Assembly (NCBI GenBank): GCA_023653785.1
Contig: JAMKCH010022442.1
Span: 24,059-88,058, forward strand
DNA length: 64,000 nucleotides
From: Ophioderma brevispina
Lineage: Eukaryota > Echinodermata > Ophiuroidea > Amphilepidida > Ophiodermatidae
Direction of reading: 5' to 3'
A program made the translations under genes and the position numbers. Below, in pieces: positions 1 through 11,089 of this stretch. The notes beneath the pieces are model-generated. The model was not told the DNA's origin and did not search any database. It saw only the letters and a list, made by a program, of their open reading frames with translations. Positions within the stretch are counted from its first letter, which is position 1. Every line of letters starts with the position of its first letter.

Positions 1-147
1 TTCTACAATATCGCCATGATCCAAAACGTGTTATTGGAAGACTCCTACTGGAGCAAGGATAATATTGTTGATACTGACATAAATCAAAGCCTAATCAAGC
101 TGACGGAGGAGAGCGTCAGGGAATCGGAATCAGACGATGATGACTGA
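1..147 (+). CDS. C-terminal end of an unidentified protein (partial)
   Basis: The first frame is open from the window edge to a TGA at 145-147 and encodes 48 residues. It ends in an acidic serine-rich tail (ESESDDDD) after a moderately charged stretch containing LLEDSYWSK. The start lies outside the window. The composition looks like real protein (balanced, acidic C-terminus), but 48 codons without a stop is weak evidence on its own. No family was recognised. It could be the last exon of a host gene or the end of a transposon protein; the adjoining DNA is repetitive. No splice site was assigned because the upstream side is missing. Confidence 0.35.
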   Translation, partial: FYNIAMIQNVLLEDSYWSKDNIVDTDINQSLIKLTEESVRESESDDDD

Positions 148-149
148 AT

Positions 150-654
150 AGTGAGTGAATTTAAAACTCATAAAACGATACTACAGGCCTAGACACCATG
201 CGTTTCATGAAAAGTTTGCCAATGTATGGCAAACATCACTTTGTGGTACTCAGTCATAAATTTAACCGGGACGCGGAGCCAAATCCAATAGTGATCGGCT
301 TACCAGTATACTACCGACTACACCTGAAGGTGAAGCACCCTATCCTATAAAATATGTCGCAGCCAAACTATAAAGAGACGGGCATAAGAGTTTTGGATCG
401 ACTATAAACTCTTAGCATGAGACCCCTTATCAATAAAGCTGGCATAATATTATTTTTTTTTAAAAACACGCCAGAAAAATATAATCAAGGTAGGACATGT
501 CATCAAATCCGTCGAAAACTAGTGTTATTAAATACTTTTGCGGTACATGAAGGCGCGTTTTTTTAACACCCCTCGGACGAAGACATGATTATGCTATATG
601 ACGTCACAGAAATTGCATTTACATGCAGCAATTTTAATGCACTAATTTTTGAAG
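150..654. other. AT-rich stretch, no feature identified
   Basis: Follows the partial coding end. No coding motif, RNA gene or clear repeat was seen. Confidence 0.4.
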
Positions 655-1245
655 ATAGTTTTATCCAAATTAACTTGGTATTACTGAGATCACTTAAACG
701 AAGGATTAAGAGGTAATACTAATGACACGGGGACCGAGTCAGAAAAATGAGTGCCCACCGGACTATTTTGCAGGAAAAATCGCTCCCCAAAAATATAAGG
801 TTGGCCCAACATTTAATTTAATCGTGCCCCAAAATATCATTGATAGAATACAACTAAAAGATGAATTGACCCCAAATAACTTTATCGATACATGGAAGGA
901 GAGCGCGATTTACATACATCGGATGAACTTAGCAAAGGCTATACGGCCCCACTTCATGAGCGATGATAAATCCTAACCTCACGATTTTTGACTACAACAT
1001 CTTTATCAAATTAACATGGTATTACTGAGATCATCAAACAAAGGTTAAGGAGGTGATTTAGAATGACACTCGGACGCGGAGAAAAATTAAAGCGCCCACC
1101 AAACTTTTGGGCAGGTTAGACTCCCCAAAATACTAAAATTGGCCCAACCTGATTGAATTCGTGCCCCAAATCATCATTAATAAAAATTCATAGGGATGAA
1201 TTGATCCCCAAAAAGTTTTTCATAAAAAACATTCAACATGTCCAC
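655..1245 (+). repeat. Tandem duplication, two units of about 344 bp
   Basis: The sequence starting near 658 (TTATCCAAATTAACTTGGTA) recurs near 1001 with small changes (TTATCAAATTAACATGGTAT). Similarity runs on through matching phrases such as TTGGCCCAAC, GTGCCCCAAAATATCATT and GATGAATTGACCCC, giving a period of about 344 bp. Unit 1 has an open frame (722-976); the same frame in unit 2 is closed by stops and indels. It is probably a local duplication of a repeat or of a short gene fragment. Confidence 0.75.
722..976 (+). CDS. Hypothetical 84-residue ORF in tandem repeat unit 1
   Basis: ATG at 722 opens an 84-codon frame ending in TAA after the sequence MSDDKS. No domain, signal peptide or membrane segment is recognised. 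The tandem copy near 1,064 retains an ATG at the matching place, but the frame soon meets a TAG, so there is no sign of coding selection in the second copy. It may be a fragment of a transposon protein or a chance ORF. Confidence 0.15.
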   Translation: MTRGPSQKNECPPDYFAGKIAPQKYKVGPTFNLIVPQNIIDRIQLKDELTPNNFIDTWKESAIYIHRMNLAKAIRPHFMSDDKS

Positions 1246-1249
1246 ATTA

Positions 1250-3320
1250 CACCAATATTTACCAATAAGGGCCCCCATAAAAAATAAGCAGCACAATGAT
1301 TAGTTTTAAAATCTTAAATTTAAAGGCAAATGGATCCCGGAGTTGGCACTGACATAGCTGCCCGTAATGGGTTTTTAAAAACTAAAAGGCGATAATTTCC
1401 AAAATTTCTATTTGTAACACGATGGATAATTTGGTTTTCCATTGGTTTTCCTCTATAAACATTGTTACACAATTCTTACCTGATAAGACATGGTTATTGC
1501 ATGACTTCACCAGGGCTATTTGCTGCCTAATTTTTTTTTGAATTACCTATCCCAAAACCTACTTCATTGTTCGCCATCATTAGATTTTCAGCTAATTCAG
1601 CCGATTCCCTATTTTCGGCTGCATTTACAAACCGCAGACATTTGTATTCAAAATTTGAAAGTCCTAACGAAGAATATACCAAAACTTTCAATAAAACATG
1701 GTACATAAATTGTTTTGACTGTCTTGAATGATAAAATGGCTGAATTGGACTATGAACACCAACAGCTGTGCTTACCAAAGAAAAATTAAGGCCAACCAAA
1801 TTAAATACAAAAAAACCGCCTCTAAATAGGCCGAAAAACCCTGACGACGTACTTATAAACATTAAAATGAGTAACTCAAGAGTACTTCAGATTAGAAAGA
1901 TTAGTGAATCGCACAATTTTCCCTTTGGAACATAGTACCCAAAAGAAAGTTGAGCCTCCAAACTATACTAAAAGAAATCTCCTTAGCCTAAAAGGATGCG
2001 CAACGTTGATTGGAAAAGTGTGCAAACCTACATTTATTTTTGAGCTTGCTAATGTTTGATTAATCACTTTGGAATAATACTTATGCCTGTTGATCAATTA
2101 TACACAACAATCAAGTAATATTAAAGGGGCGTTGAACCAAGAAAATAAGCTGGAATGACCAAAATCAGATTTGAATGAAGTTTTAACTGGCCTCTTACGT
2201 ACGTCTTGATCCATTGGTTCGAACTTTTGAATGTCACCCTTGCATACACCACAATACCAGTTCGCGCGCGACCCTCTCATTACAATTCATAAAATTGATT
2301 TTAGAAATTTGGCTTGGTGATAGCAAGGGCAAACAGCCCAATGCCAGAAATAACCACCCGATTGTAAAAACAACATTTACGTTGATATTGAGATTTGAAT
2401 GAGAGTTAACTGGTTCAGACATCCTTGATAGAACCCTCTGGTCCATCTTTCGAAATACTCAAATGACAACAAATTTTACTTCGTGGAAGTAAAAAGCGTA
2501 AACACATTACGTGACTGACAAAAAACGGTTGCAAACAAAACAACCGATTGGTGCGTTTAGTGCTCAATTGGTGGCAGGAATTTTGACTCAATTTGGTACA
2601 AATGAATATACCCAGGGGTACTCACCGTTCATTTTCACATCCGCTGTTTGCAAACCGGAGAATAGCTCAATCACATTGAAACAAGTTGGTCCACCAAAGT
2701 AATTACGCAGGCCTGACAATCCGGTGCCCGCACAGGTCTTGCACCTTGGTCCCTCCGGTATATTCCATAGCAACTCATGAACCCCTCTTCAACTGGCGTG
2801 GATCCATTCGAGGAATAAGTTAAAAGCTTTGTAACATAGCAAGGTAAGTGTAGAATATGGCATACGATGGAAGAAGAGAAGCTCTTCAAACAACACGTAA
2901 CTTTGTCCACACACCACGACCAAACGACAAAAAATATTTATACGACGTTATGAAAGGAGAAACCATCCTACACACTTGAAGCCTGATGATTTTGGACCGA
3001 CAGACACGAAGCCCATACAACGGACAAGGGTCATGCAATGATTCGATTGGATCTGAGGCCCTGAAAAAGTGAGCGATGAGTGGAGAAAGGCTCATTGAGG
3101 ATGCTATTTAGCATAACACAACATCGGTGAACAATGGAGCTTAACGAGCCAACCCAGACGCGAAGTGCTTCTTTTCGACAGGCGCTAACTAGTTTTTCCT
3201 TACGATGGACTTCGGCAAACTTATTGTCAGAATAATTATGTCACCACGCAACATTATTTTGTTGCCAAATGCTGCCTGGAAAGATGCCGGTTTGTCATCA
3301 TAAGTGTTCATTTTAAAAGT
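1250..3320. other. Non-coding stretch, nothing identified
   Basis: About 2 kb with only short chance ORFs on both strands. No recognised protein motif, RNA gene or internal repeat was found. Confidence 0.4.
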
Positions 3321-3326
3321 GTCCAG

Positions 3327-3656
3327 GGCGTAACCAGACCTAGCCCTCCGGGGGGCAGACCAAGAAGTTTCGCGATTTTTCAGGCGCCAATTTTTTTCCG
3401 GCTCGCTATGCTGGCCGAGTAGACTCAGCCGGGGCAGCCTTCACCCTTCCCTTTCTTTTCTTCCCTCTTTCTTTTTCCCTTCTTCCTCTTCTTTTTTTTT
3501 CTCTCCCCTTTTCTTATCTCTTTCCCTCTTTTTCCTTTCTCTTTTTCTCTTCTTCCTTCTCCCTTTTTTCCTTCCCATTTTTGCTCCCCTTCCCGTTTCC
3601 CCAATTTTTGGTGCGGTGGGGCAGCTTGCCCCCCGGCCCCCCCACTGGTTCGCCAC
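3327..3656. mobile_element. Short TIR element with a long pyrimidine tract (hAT-like ends)
   Basis: The left end reads CAGGGCGTAACCAG. The right end, read on the minus strand, is CAGTGGCGAACCAG followed by a G-run and GGCAAGCTGCCCC. These inverted, GC-rich ends enclose about 170 bp that is almost pure C/T on the plus strand (roughly 3,440-3,605). The same type of end, CAGTGGCGTATCC plus G-run, starts the element at 59,912. CAGTGG-type termini are common in hAT elements (family knowledge), but no convincing 8-bp target duplication was found. Long ORFs on the minus strand here are artefacts of the purine bias. Confidence 0.55.
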
Positions 3657-3659
3657 TGT

Positions 3660-4070
3660 TCGCATTTCACTTGAAGCCATATTGGTAATAAGTTATCAAC
3701 ATTAAACTTTCAAGTTAAACGTAATGTTTGTTCAAGAGTCTTTTATAACAAATGTCTTTGAGTTCAATGCAGGGTTGCACATCTAATAGTCCAAGTAATA
3801 GCTTAGTGACGCTGCCATGATGCTACATTTGTTGGGCTTCACCAATTACTATTAAATCAGACTGACCAGTCTGGGAGCTAGGAAATTTTGGCTGTTTTGT
3901 GAGTGTTCAAAATAATGAAAAACTTTGCATGCGAAATTTTTGCTCGACACATATATTTTTTGATGTGAAGAGGCATTGAGTTGGTTCAAAAAAAAATATG
4001 AACTTTCAAAAGTTTCAAAAAATAAAACGAACAAGACGAAACACTGTCAGATTTTGCAAATTTCAAAAAA
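3660..4070. other. Spacer, nothing identified
   Basis: AT-rich stretch between the pyrimidine element and the end of the gypsy element. No 3' LTR could be recognised here by comparison with 8.2-8.9 kb. Confidence 0.35.
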
Positions 4071-4399
4071 ACATTGTTGACTTCCGGTGACTGGTTGAGG
4101 ACTTCTGGTCACACGTCTATAAACAAATTCAGTTCAGTGCAACACAAAGTCCTTGAACTGAGCTGGCGGTTTGATAAGCCTGGTTCTGGTACGGATCTCT
4201 CTCATCGGTGGTTGACTGGTCTCGCTGATCATCGACGGTTGATTGCTCGTGTCACTGGAATGGTCGGATCCATGGTTGCTGTCGGTACGGACTGTTCACT
4301 CTGGTTTCATAGGTGATGGTTGGGTACTGTGGACCGGTCATTCTTTGGATTGGTCGCACACTGGGCTGGTTCCTTTGGGATGATCTGGTTCGTGGGCTC

Positions 4400-7300
4400 A
4401 CACGCGATTGGCTTTGGTGTGGCTTGATCGTGATGTTACACTGGAGCTGCTTTCAGAGCTCAGGATGGGTGGTTTGTCAGTGTGGTATGGATTGGGAAAA
4501 CGGAATGAGTCTCTGGTTGTTGTACACAGGAAACTTGCGCCGTTTTCTCTGAACTCGTCCAGCTTCTTTCTCCAGGTAGGACTTGGGCCAAATTGGCAGA
4601 TACACTTGCCAAAGCCATTCTTGGCGATTATGGTTGGGGGCCATTCTAACACGCTGGCCTATTTGTAGCTCTGGGAGTTCTTTGGTGCACTTATCGTATT
4701 GCTTCTTTGCTTTCTGCCTTCCTGTTTCTTATGTCGTTGACGACTCCATCGACTACACACGGTTTCAATAACCCTTCAGCTATTGGTAACAGAGTTTGTG
4801 CGTCTTGACATCAGCTTTTGAAATGGGCTGTTATACCTTTTAGTGAGGTGATTCCTCCAGTCCAAGTAGCTAAGATGAGGGCTGCTGGCTGATTGGTCTT
4901 CTTGATGATGCGTCTTAGCGATCTTCACTGTTGCTCAGCTTTCCCATTCGTGGGGCTTCTGGGTGAACTTTGACATGATGGAATTCCCAGCTGGGCAAAG
5001 GTCTGATAATCATGGCCTATGAACTGGGGCCCGTTGTCTGTAAATACGATCTCGGCACACAATGCCTGGCGAAATGTGGTTTAGTCTTGTCTACCACAGT
5101 CTCTGAGGTCGTATCTGTGAGGTGATCTAGTTCCCAATAGTCACTATAGTGGTCCACCGTGACTAGATAATCGTCATTATGATAATGAAGAGGTCCTGTG
5201 AAATTGTACTCAAGGTCGGGTTGGAATTCCCACAGACATCATTGGTTCTGATCGCTGGTGGTCTTGATAGATGTTGCACTCTATGCAGTTCCCACGTTAC
5301 CTTAATCTGTCCTGCCATGCATGGCAAAAATAGCACCTCTTTAGCTCGTGCGAAGAGTTGATTCGATGCCAAGGGGCGACTGTGTGGAGTTTGCTCCATC
5401 ATTATGGTTGAAGTTGTTTTGGAACTATAACTTGCAGTCCACGGTAGAGAGTCCATCTGTGCTGTGATGTTGTCTCTTCCTCCGTAGAATTCTTTAATTT
5501 CATCCGGCAGTTGTCGTTTGTCTTCTGGCCAGCTCGAAGAAAACCACGTATGGTTGATCTCGACATCTCACTGAAGATGTTGGCATCTTGAAAATCTCCA
5601 GTTACGTCTGCTGGGGCATATGCTCGACTGAGGAAATCAGCGATATACATCTTGCTGCCAGGTAGATATTGAATGTCTAACTGGTACTTCTGCAGGCGTA
5701 AAGACATACGCTGAGCCTCTTTGGTGCTTTGCACAGTGGCTTCCTATGTATCCTGATGAGTGGTTGTGGTCCGTGGTGCACCGTAGCATTGGGGGCATAG
5801 TTGAACTCCTCAAAACGTCACACGCGAACACGATTGCCAAAAAGTTCTTCTCTATCGTGCGTAGTGCGCTCTGCAGGCATTCAGCTCTACGATGCAAAAG
5901 CTACTGGTTGCCATTCTGCATTATCGCTGCTCCTGTCCAGATTCGAGCATCACATTGATCGTCACTCTTCGTTGACAGCGAAGACTTAAAGATGGTGCTC
6001 CGTCATAGTTTTTTTTTATTCCTGAACGCTTCTCATGATGGGCATCCCATTCCATTGCGATCAATCATCGGTGCGTTTTGAGGTTCTGCCAGCTTGTGGA
6101 AAGTATTGGCAGATATTTGCACAAGTAACACAACCAAGAAGTCTCTGCATGCCGTTTTTGAATCTGGTCTTGGCATCTCCAGGATCCCCTGGACTTTCTC
6201 TGGGCTAGCCTTCAACCCACTTGAAGTAATGAGGTGTCCCATGACGAAGAACTACGCATCTTATCTTCATTCTTCTTAGGATTGATTCAGACTTCGCCCT
6301 TCGAGCTTTATCTAAGAATGACAGGTTTGGTCAATGTCTTTCTCTGCTTCTTCAGCAGTTTCACCACAACCGTACACTAAATAGTCATCTGCTATGACTT
6401 CTAAACATGGAATATCTTCCACAATCTCATGCTGTCGACGTTGGAACTCTTCCAGCCCGGAGCTTCATTCCAAAAGGGCATTCTCAACCATCTCCACCTT
6501 CCGTAGGGACGTGAGGATGTTGTAGATAGCTTGCTCTCCTCGTCGAGCTTAAACTGCCAAAACCATCCTTGGCGTCCAAGACTGAGCATAGGTCGAGCTT
6601 TGTCAGTTTGGGTAGAATATCCTCAATGGTTGGCATTGCGTAAGGCGGTCTTATGATGGCTGGGTGAGAGGCCTAGGATCGAGCAGATCCTCAACTTCGA
6701 GGACGCTTCACAAGCACCATGCTGAGATCCACTCAGTGGCTGGGGTAATTTTGCAATAACCTGTCGTTGCTCTAATTCTCCTAAATCTTCTTGAGTTCAG
6801 GTTTGAGCGCTATGCTAACTGCCTTGGTGCATTCTTCACTGGAGGGACTGTCCTGTCCACCCCATTTATCTTGGATCTCCGAGGTAAGATCCCAAACTTT
6901 TCCATCAAAGACATCTTGTAGTATCAATCACATGGCATGGGTGAGCTTGCTGCTTGCATGAGGAAATATGTTGACACTAAATATGCATTGTCAATACTCC
7001 CTAAGGCTTCACAGGTGGCTTGCTGATTTAAGTGCGGTTGCTGGTCGCAGTCCACAATCTCAAAATCCAGATCTTGCTGCTGGTCTTTGAAACTGAAAAC
7101 TAAAGGTTTGTATCTCCTCTGGAAGATGGTAGTTCCATCGTAAGAACCTCAACTGGGCCCTGGACTTCCGTAGCTGCGGATGACGTCTTGCAAAATTCCA
7201 CAACAAGTATTGTAACTCATGACGTTGCAATCTGAGCCGTGTCTAATTGCCAAAAAGGATCGTGTCCATCAAATTTCACTCTTGTCGACCAACGCTTCTT
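4400..7300 (-). pseudogene. gypsy pol remnant: protease, RT, RNase H, integrase
   Basis: Minus-strand landmarks seen directly: protease residues LDT and SDCNVM close together but in different frames (about 7,205-7,245); RT start PPYAMPTIEDILPKLT (6,601-6,648); RT core FWQFKLDEESKL and RWLRMPF (6,450-6,575); the catalytic box IADDYLVYG (6,370-6,400); the thumb-side phrase GLKASPEKVQGILEMPRP (6,170-6,230); RNase H IEKNFLAIVFACD (5,815-5,860); the connection phrase KYQLDIQYLPGSKMYIADFL (5,635-5,695); integrase DYLVTVDHYSDYWELDHL (5,115-5,180), VFTDNGPQF (5,021-5,048) and NGKAE (about 4,930). These keep the RT aspartates and the first two integrase aspartates. Frameshifts and stops separate nearly every block, so this is a dead copy. 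Confidence 0.9.
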
Positions 7301-7439
7301 CTCCTTTGTATACACTGACACCCACCATCATTAGCCTCAGACACTCTCTTCTGAATCATCTTCATCGTCTTCACTTTCTTCATCGTCTCATACTGCACTC
7401 ATTCACATTGGTTTGACTGACTTTGCTGAACACTTTAGC

Positions 7440-8175
7440 AAAATGATTTAGCATTTGCACTTGGATCATTTTCGTCATAGGCAGGACAGTTATTTTTACC
7501 TGTTAGGATGTTTTCACCACAAAAGACCACGCACCGTCGGCTGTGGTAGTGGCCTCTTGCTATTTTCCACTGACTTTGGCGTCTTTGATTGTTGCTTTGC
7601 TTTGCTTGTTTGCCTGATTTTTTCTTTGTGAAGGTTACTTGTTGCGGTTGCACTCTCCTTCCACAATTTTGAGCGTTCATAGGTATTTTCGGAAATCTCC
7701 AGTGCTTCAATCGTGAATTTCAATGTGACTTCTTTGATCTAAACAACCCTAGCCCGGGGGTCAAATCGTGCACCAAGGACTACTTTGTCAAGATGCAGAT
7801 CCTCTCCTGGGTTCCACTTACATGGCAAGGCTAAATCTATCATCGTGAACATATGGTCACCAGTCTCATTTGTCTTCATGCGAAACTTCAAAATTCGAAA
7901 TCGGTCATACACAAACATTCCTCATGCCGTAAAATGCTGTCAATTTTGCGAGGATGTAGCGCTCCTTCAGGTTCATCGGCTGTGAGCGACAGACATTTTA
8001 GACGCTGCTTGCATTACTGTCCATGCTTGTCCTTAAGTACGCTACCTGCAATGGTTGCCTTAGCATCAATCCCAGTTGCGACAATAATCTTGCCAATCTT
8101 GAAAAAATTTTCCAATTTTTCTTTAAATCCCTTTACTACCATTTGGCTTGGCAATGGAATGTGGAAGCCGCCATG
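7440..8175 (-). pseudogene. gypsy gag remnant with CCHC zinc knuckle
   Basis: An ATGGCGGCTTCC start context lies at about 8,175 on the minus strand. Downstream phrases such as LKENW/KEKLENFFKIGK, ATGIDAKATIAGSVLK and LSLTADEPEG (in shifting frames) resemble the capsid part of gypsy Gag proteins. Near 7,440-7,560 an FCGEN...GKNNCPAY stretch followed by NHFAKVF (frame-shifted) matches the zinc-knuckle end of Gag. In intact elements this protein packages the element RNA. Several frameshifts and stops make this copy non-functional. Confidence 0.75.
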
Positions 8176-8239
8176 TTTGCCTTCTTGCTGATTTGGTGCA
8201 AATTATTTTCTAGTTTTTTAGTTGCATAGGAAATCGTAC

Positions 8240-8890
8240 TATTACGTGCTTTGATCAAGATAAGCTACGAATGTCCACCTATCTGATCAGCAGCAGGCAC
8301 ACGAAATAGTACTAAAAATGCTATTTTCTAGGTCCGACCGAGTTTTGAAACCCATAGTTTTGGCTTTTAGGTTTAAAGTTTTTGCACACGGTAGAGTCCG
8401 TCGGTTGCGGCGCTGCACTGTTGCTAAGCAATGAAGAAAATGACGACTCACAGGTCTAAAACTTTCGAGAACGGCCGGGTTCGGTCGTTGTACCAGCTCA
8501 AATTGAGTCCAGATTTCTGTAGTAGGCACGTCTATTGGCGGCGGAACTCCGATTTAAGACTTGACTACAGTTTAATGGTGGCAAACCTTGATGGGATTAC
8601 GCAGTGCGCATGAGCTTGCGTAGACTCAGTGTGATCCATCCAAAATGTATACGATCCTATAACCATTTATATGTTCGCGCGTGAATGGTGAACTTAGCCC
8701 TCGCGGCCGCTGACAAGCCATAGGGTTAGAACATTGACCGCAACGTGTTTGAGTAAGTAACAAAGCGTGCGGACATTTCGGCAAAGTGTTGCGGTGTTGG
8801 CCAATCAAAATTGGATTTTTGTGACGTATTTAAAAAAAGAGAACAACTGGACTTTAGCACTCAGCAGATAATTATATTACGGGCCTTGTT
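8240..8890. other. Possible 5' leader or LTR of the gypsy element; otherwise unassigned
   Basis: Lies just upstream (in element sense) of the Gag start. It should contain the primer-binding site and 5' LTR if the element were complete, but no tRNA-complementary site or matching 3' LTR was identified. No coding motif seen. Confidence 0.3.
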
Positions 8891-8899
8891 TTGGTCAAG

Positions 8900-9600
8900 G
8901 TTCTGACAAGTTAGTGATTATAGCAATGATTGTTGGCCAAGAAATTAATAGATTTAATAACGCCCCTTTATCGGCCAACGTGACTTTGATCCAATTGTGA
9001 AAACCCCACATAGGCCTTGGGCAGCGGTTCTTCTGACCAATTTTCGCTGTAATTAGCACAAGCGTTTGGCAACAAGGAACATTTATAAATTATTGAATAA
9101 TGCCCTTTAATTGATTTGTGGCATAAGAAACTAATAGATTTTCAAAGAACACCCTTTAATCGGCCAACGTGACCTTTGACTCAAATTTGTGAACACCCCA
9201 TATGGGCCTTGGGTCAGCGGTTTTTGCTGCAATCAGCCCAAGCGTTCGGCAACAACTCAAATTCATAAATCATCAAAGAATGCCCCTTTATTGACACGTG
9301 ATCTTTGACCCAAATCTGTGTACACCCCATATGGGCTTTGAGTCAGCGGTTCCTCTGACCAAATTTGGTGATTAGAGCAATATTGTGGTACAAGGGATTT
9401 ATAGATTTTCAAAAAATGCCCTTTTTTAATCGGCCTACTGACCTCTGACCCAGATCTGAACACTCCATATGGGCCGTGGGTCAGTGGTTCGTCTGAGCAA
9501 GTCCAGTGATTTAAGCAATTGATTTATGGCACAAGAAGGAATTTATAGATTTTCAAAGAATGCCCAAATGGCTTTTTGACCCAAATCAGTGAACACCCAT
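8900..9600 (+). repeat. Degenerate tandem repeat, about 135-190 bp period, about 5 units
   Basis: Units share a core: AATGCCC(C)TTTA, ATCGGCCAACGTGACC, TTTGACCCAAATCTGTGAAC, ACCCCATATGGGCCTTGGGT, CAGCGGTTCCTCTGACCAA, followed by an AT-rich segment ending GGATTTATAGATTTTCAAAG. Core starts fall near 8,957, 9,147, 9,280, 9,415 and 9,560. Spacing is 133-145 bp between the later copies and 190 bp between the first two, which implies an indel or a decayed unit. Non-coding. Confidence 0.85.
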
Positions 9601-9604
9601 AGAA

Positions 9605-9650
9605 TCTCACAACACGTTGCGCCCCTTCGCAACGCGCTGGGAGTTTCCAT
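9605..9650 (+). repeat. Short GC-rich inverted repeat with CAACRCGTTG motif
   Basis: CTCACAACACGTTGCG and CTTCGCAACGCGCTGG form a small inverted repeat. The CAACGCGTTG-type motif recurs at both outer ends of the foldback structure (12,555-12,660 and 17,950-18,010), so this may be an isolated fragment of the same family. Confidence 0.5.
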
Positions 9651-9712
9651 AATGGCCTTGCGCATTTGGAAAAATTGTTATGTTTGCGATTTATAACTGT
9701 GGTATTATTATT

Positions 9713-9751
9713 ACTAGCGGGAGGCCCGCGCTTCGCGCGGCTCCCGCTAGT
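9713..9751. repeat. 39-bp near-perfect GC hairpin
   Basis: ACTAGCGGGAG and CTCCCGCTAGT are perfect reverse complements and enclose a second stem CCGCGC/GCGCGG with a TTC loop and a two-base bulge. It is preceded by TATTATT. Similar CGCGCTTCGCGCGG cores occur in the dispersed repeats at 23.7-28.1 kb. It could be a transposon terminal hairpin (Helitron-type 3' ends carry one), but the rest of such an element was not seen. Confidence 0.7.
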
Positions 9752-9759
9752 TGAGTGAA

Positions 9760-10720
9760 GCGGGAGCGATCACTGAAACTGAAGCGATCACACACTATGG
9801 CGAGACCACCGCAACCAATATACGTTTCCGTGTTTTTTAAAACTTTTTTATCTCAAAAGTACTTCCCGTGGGGTAACCCATAGCTCCTGCCTACACACTT
9901 TTTCTCATAACTCCTCAAAATCCCGTATACATTTCTCGCCATCCTGCAGTTTATGAACCCCTTCAACTACCACAACATCCCGTAATCGTATTTTATTTCC
10001 CGTATTTCCAGCATATCATGTAGCTTAGGCCTATGATGTTCTTATTTTCTAATGCTAAACTGTAAATATTTCATCCTGAAACTTTCCCTATATTTTAATT
10101 TTCTCTCAAAATACTCCCGTATCTAACCCGTAATTCCATCATACATACGGGGGACAATCAAAAGCGAAATAACATGATGTGTTATTGACCCACACCTTCT
10201 GCACTATTAATAAGCGGCTTTATTTGCGTGGCGCATATAGTCTCACGCGTAACCGCCGTCGATATAGCGTCTCATGCTTAACCACTCGTCACAACTCGTA
10301 CGCACTGGTTAGTAGCGGTTATACACGAATCCGACGGCGACTATTCTCGCCTCTACGCCGTGGGCGGCGCAGTCACCATCCGCCATGACTCGGGGGCATC
10401 TTTTGCATTTCTCGTATACACGGTTTACGTTGGACGTGTACCACAAAGAAGCGATAATTGTGGTCAGTTCTGACGGCAAAATCAAAACTATTTCATGTGA
10501 TCCATTGTATTCATCTTGGGCGGCGCAGGAAAAAAATGTAAATTTCTTGGCTGCACTAATAGCGATAAAAAGTTACCCCAAAATGAAACCACTGCGTGTA
10601 AAACATGCTCCATGACACATGAAGAATGTGACTGTCTGCAGCCGTACCATATACATCTGTTCCCAAATGGATAAAACCACCGAATCTGCCAAGTTCTAAT
10701 GAAGTGACTGAACTTATTTA
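9760..10720. other. Unassigned stretch with a GC-richer patch
   Basis: About 9,760-10,160 is rich in CCCGTA-type phrases and 10,190-10,400 is unusually GC-rich for the window, with ACCGCC/GGCGGC inverted pieces. Short ORFs here are not recognisable proteins. Confidence 0.35.
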
Positions 10721-10726
10721 TTTGTA

Positions 10727-11081
10727 TTAAGGTGCAACGAGAGATTTTGAGATGCCAAATATTGTGCCATAATAGGAATTTAAGATCTATTTAGACACTC
10801 AATAGATAATAATATGTGTTAGGCTCCAAGAAAGCTTAAAAGAGAGAAAAATGTGATTTTGATTTAACTAGATTTTCAATGTAAAACATAGGGCTGAATT
10901 TCGTATTTGCTCTCATACGAATAGAAATTTAATCATTTTGTACCAAAGAAACACTTATCCGATTAATCCTTCAGATGAAGTATTTTTTATGGAAAGCCCC
11001 CCCCTTTTACAGCAGGGCAAAAATCGTACTTTTATTTTTTTGGGGACACCTGATATGTGAAATCTATCGTTGCACCTTTAA
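10727..11081. mobile_element. TTAA-flanked MITE (family A)
   Basis: The left end TTAAGGTGCAACGAGAGATT and the right end, read inverted, TTAAAGGTGCAACGATAGAT are terminal inverted repeats of about 20 bp; both ends carry TTAA. Length is about 355 bp with no coding capacity. A shorter relative with the same end and the phrase ACAGGTGTCCC lies at 23,453-23,638. Confidence 0.85.
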
Positions 11082-11089
11082 TATTTATT

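Larger units (their letters stand above)
4075..8230 (-). mobile_element. Decayed Ty3/gypsy LTR retrotransposon (no LTRs recognised)
   Basis: Read on the minus strand, this stretch shows the Ty3/gypsy order: Gag-like start near 8,175, zinc knuckle 7,440-7,560, protease motif near 7,235, reverse transcriptase 6,030-6,720, RNase H 5,560-5,900, integrase 4,900-5,340 and a C-terminal tail to about 4,400. RT-RNaseH-integrase in that order is the diagnostic arrangement for Ty3/gypsy. All reading frames are broken by stops and small indels. Flanking direct repeats were looked for by eye and not found, so the outer limits are approximate. Confidence 0.9.

Noticed and set aside
3425..3680. Lys/Glu/Arg-rich ORFs on the minus strand
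   Set aside because: They are translations of a pyrimidine tract in two overlapping frames; base composition explains the absence of stops.
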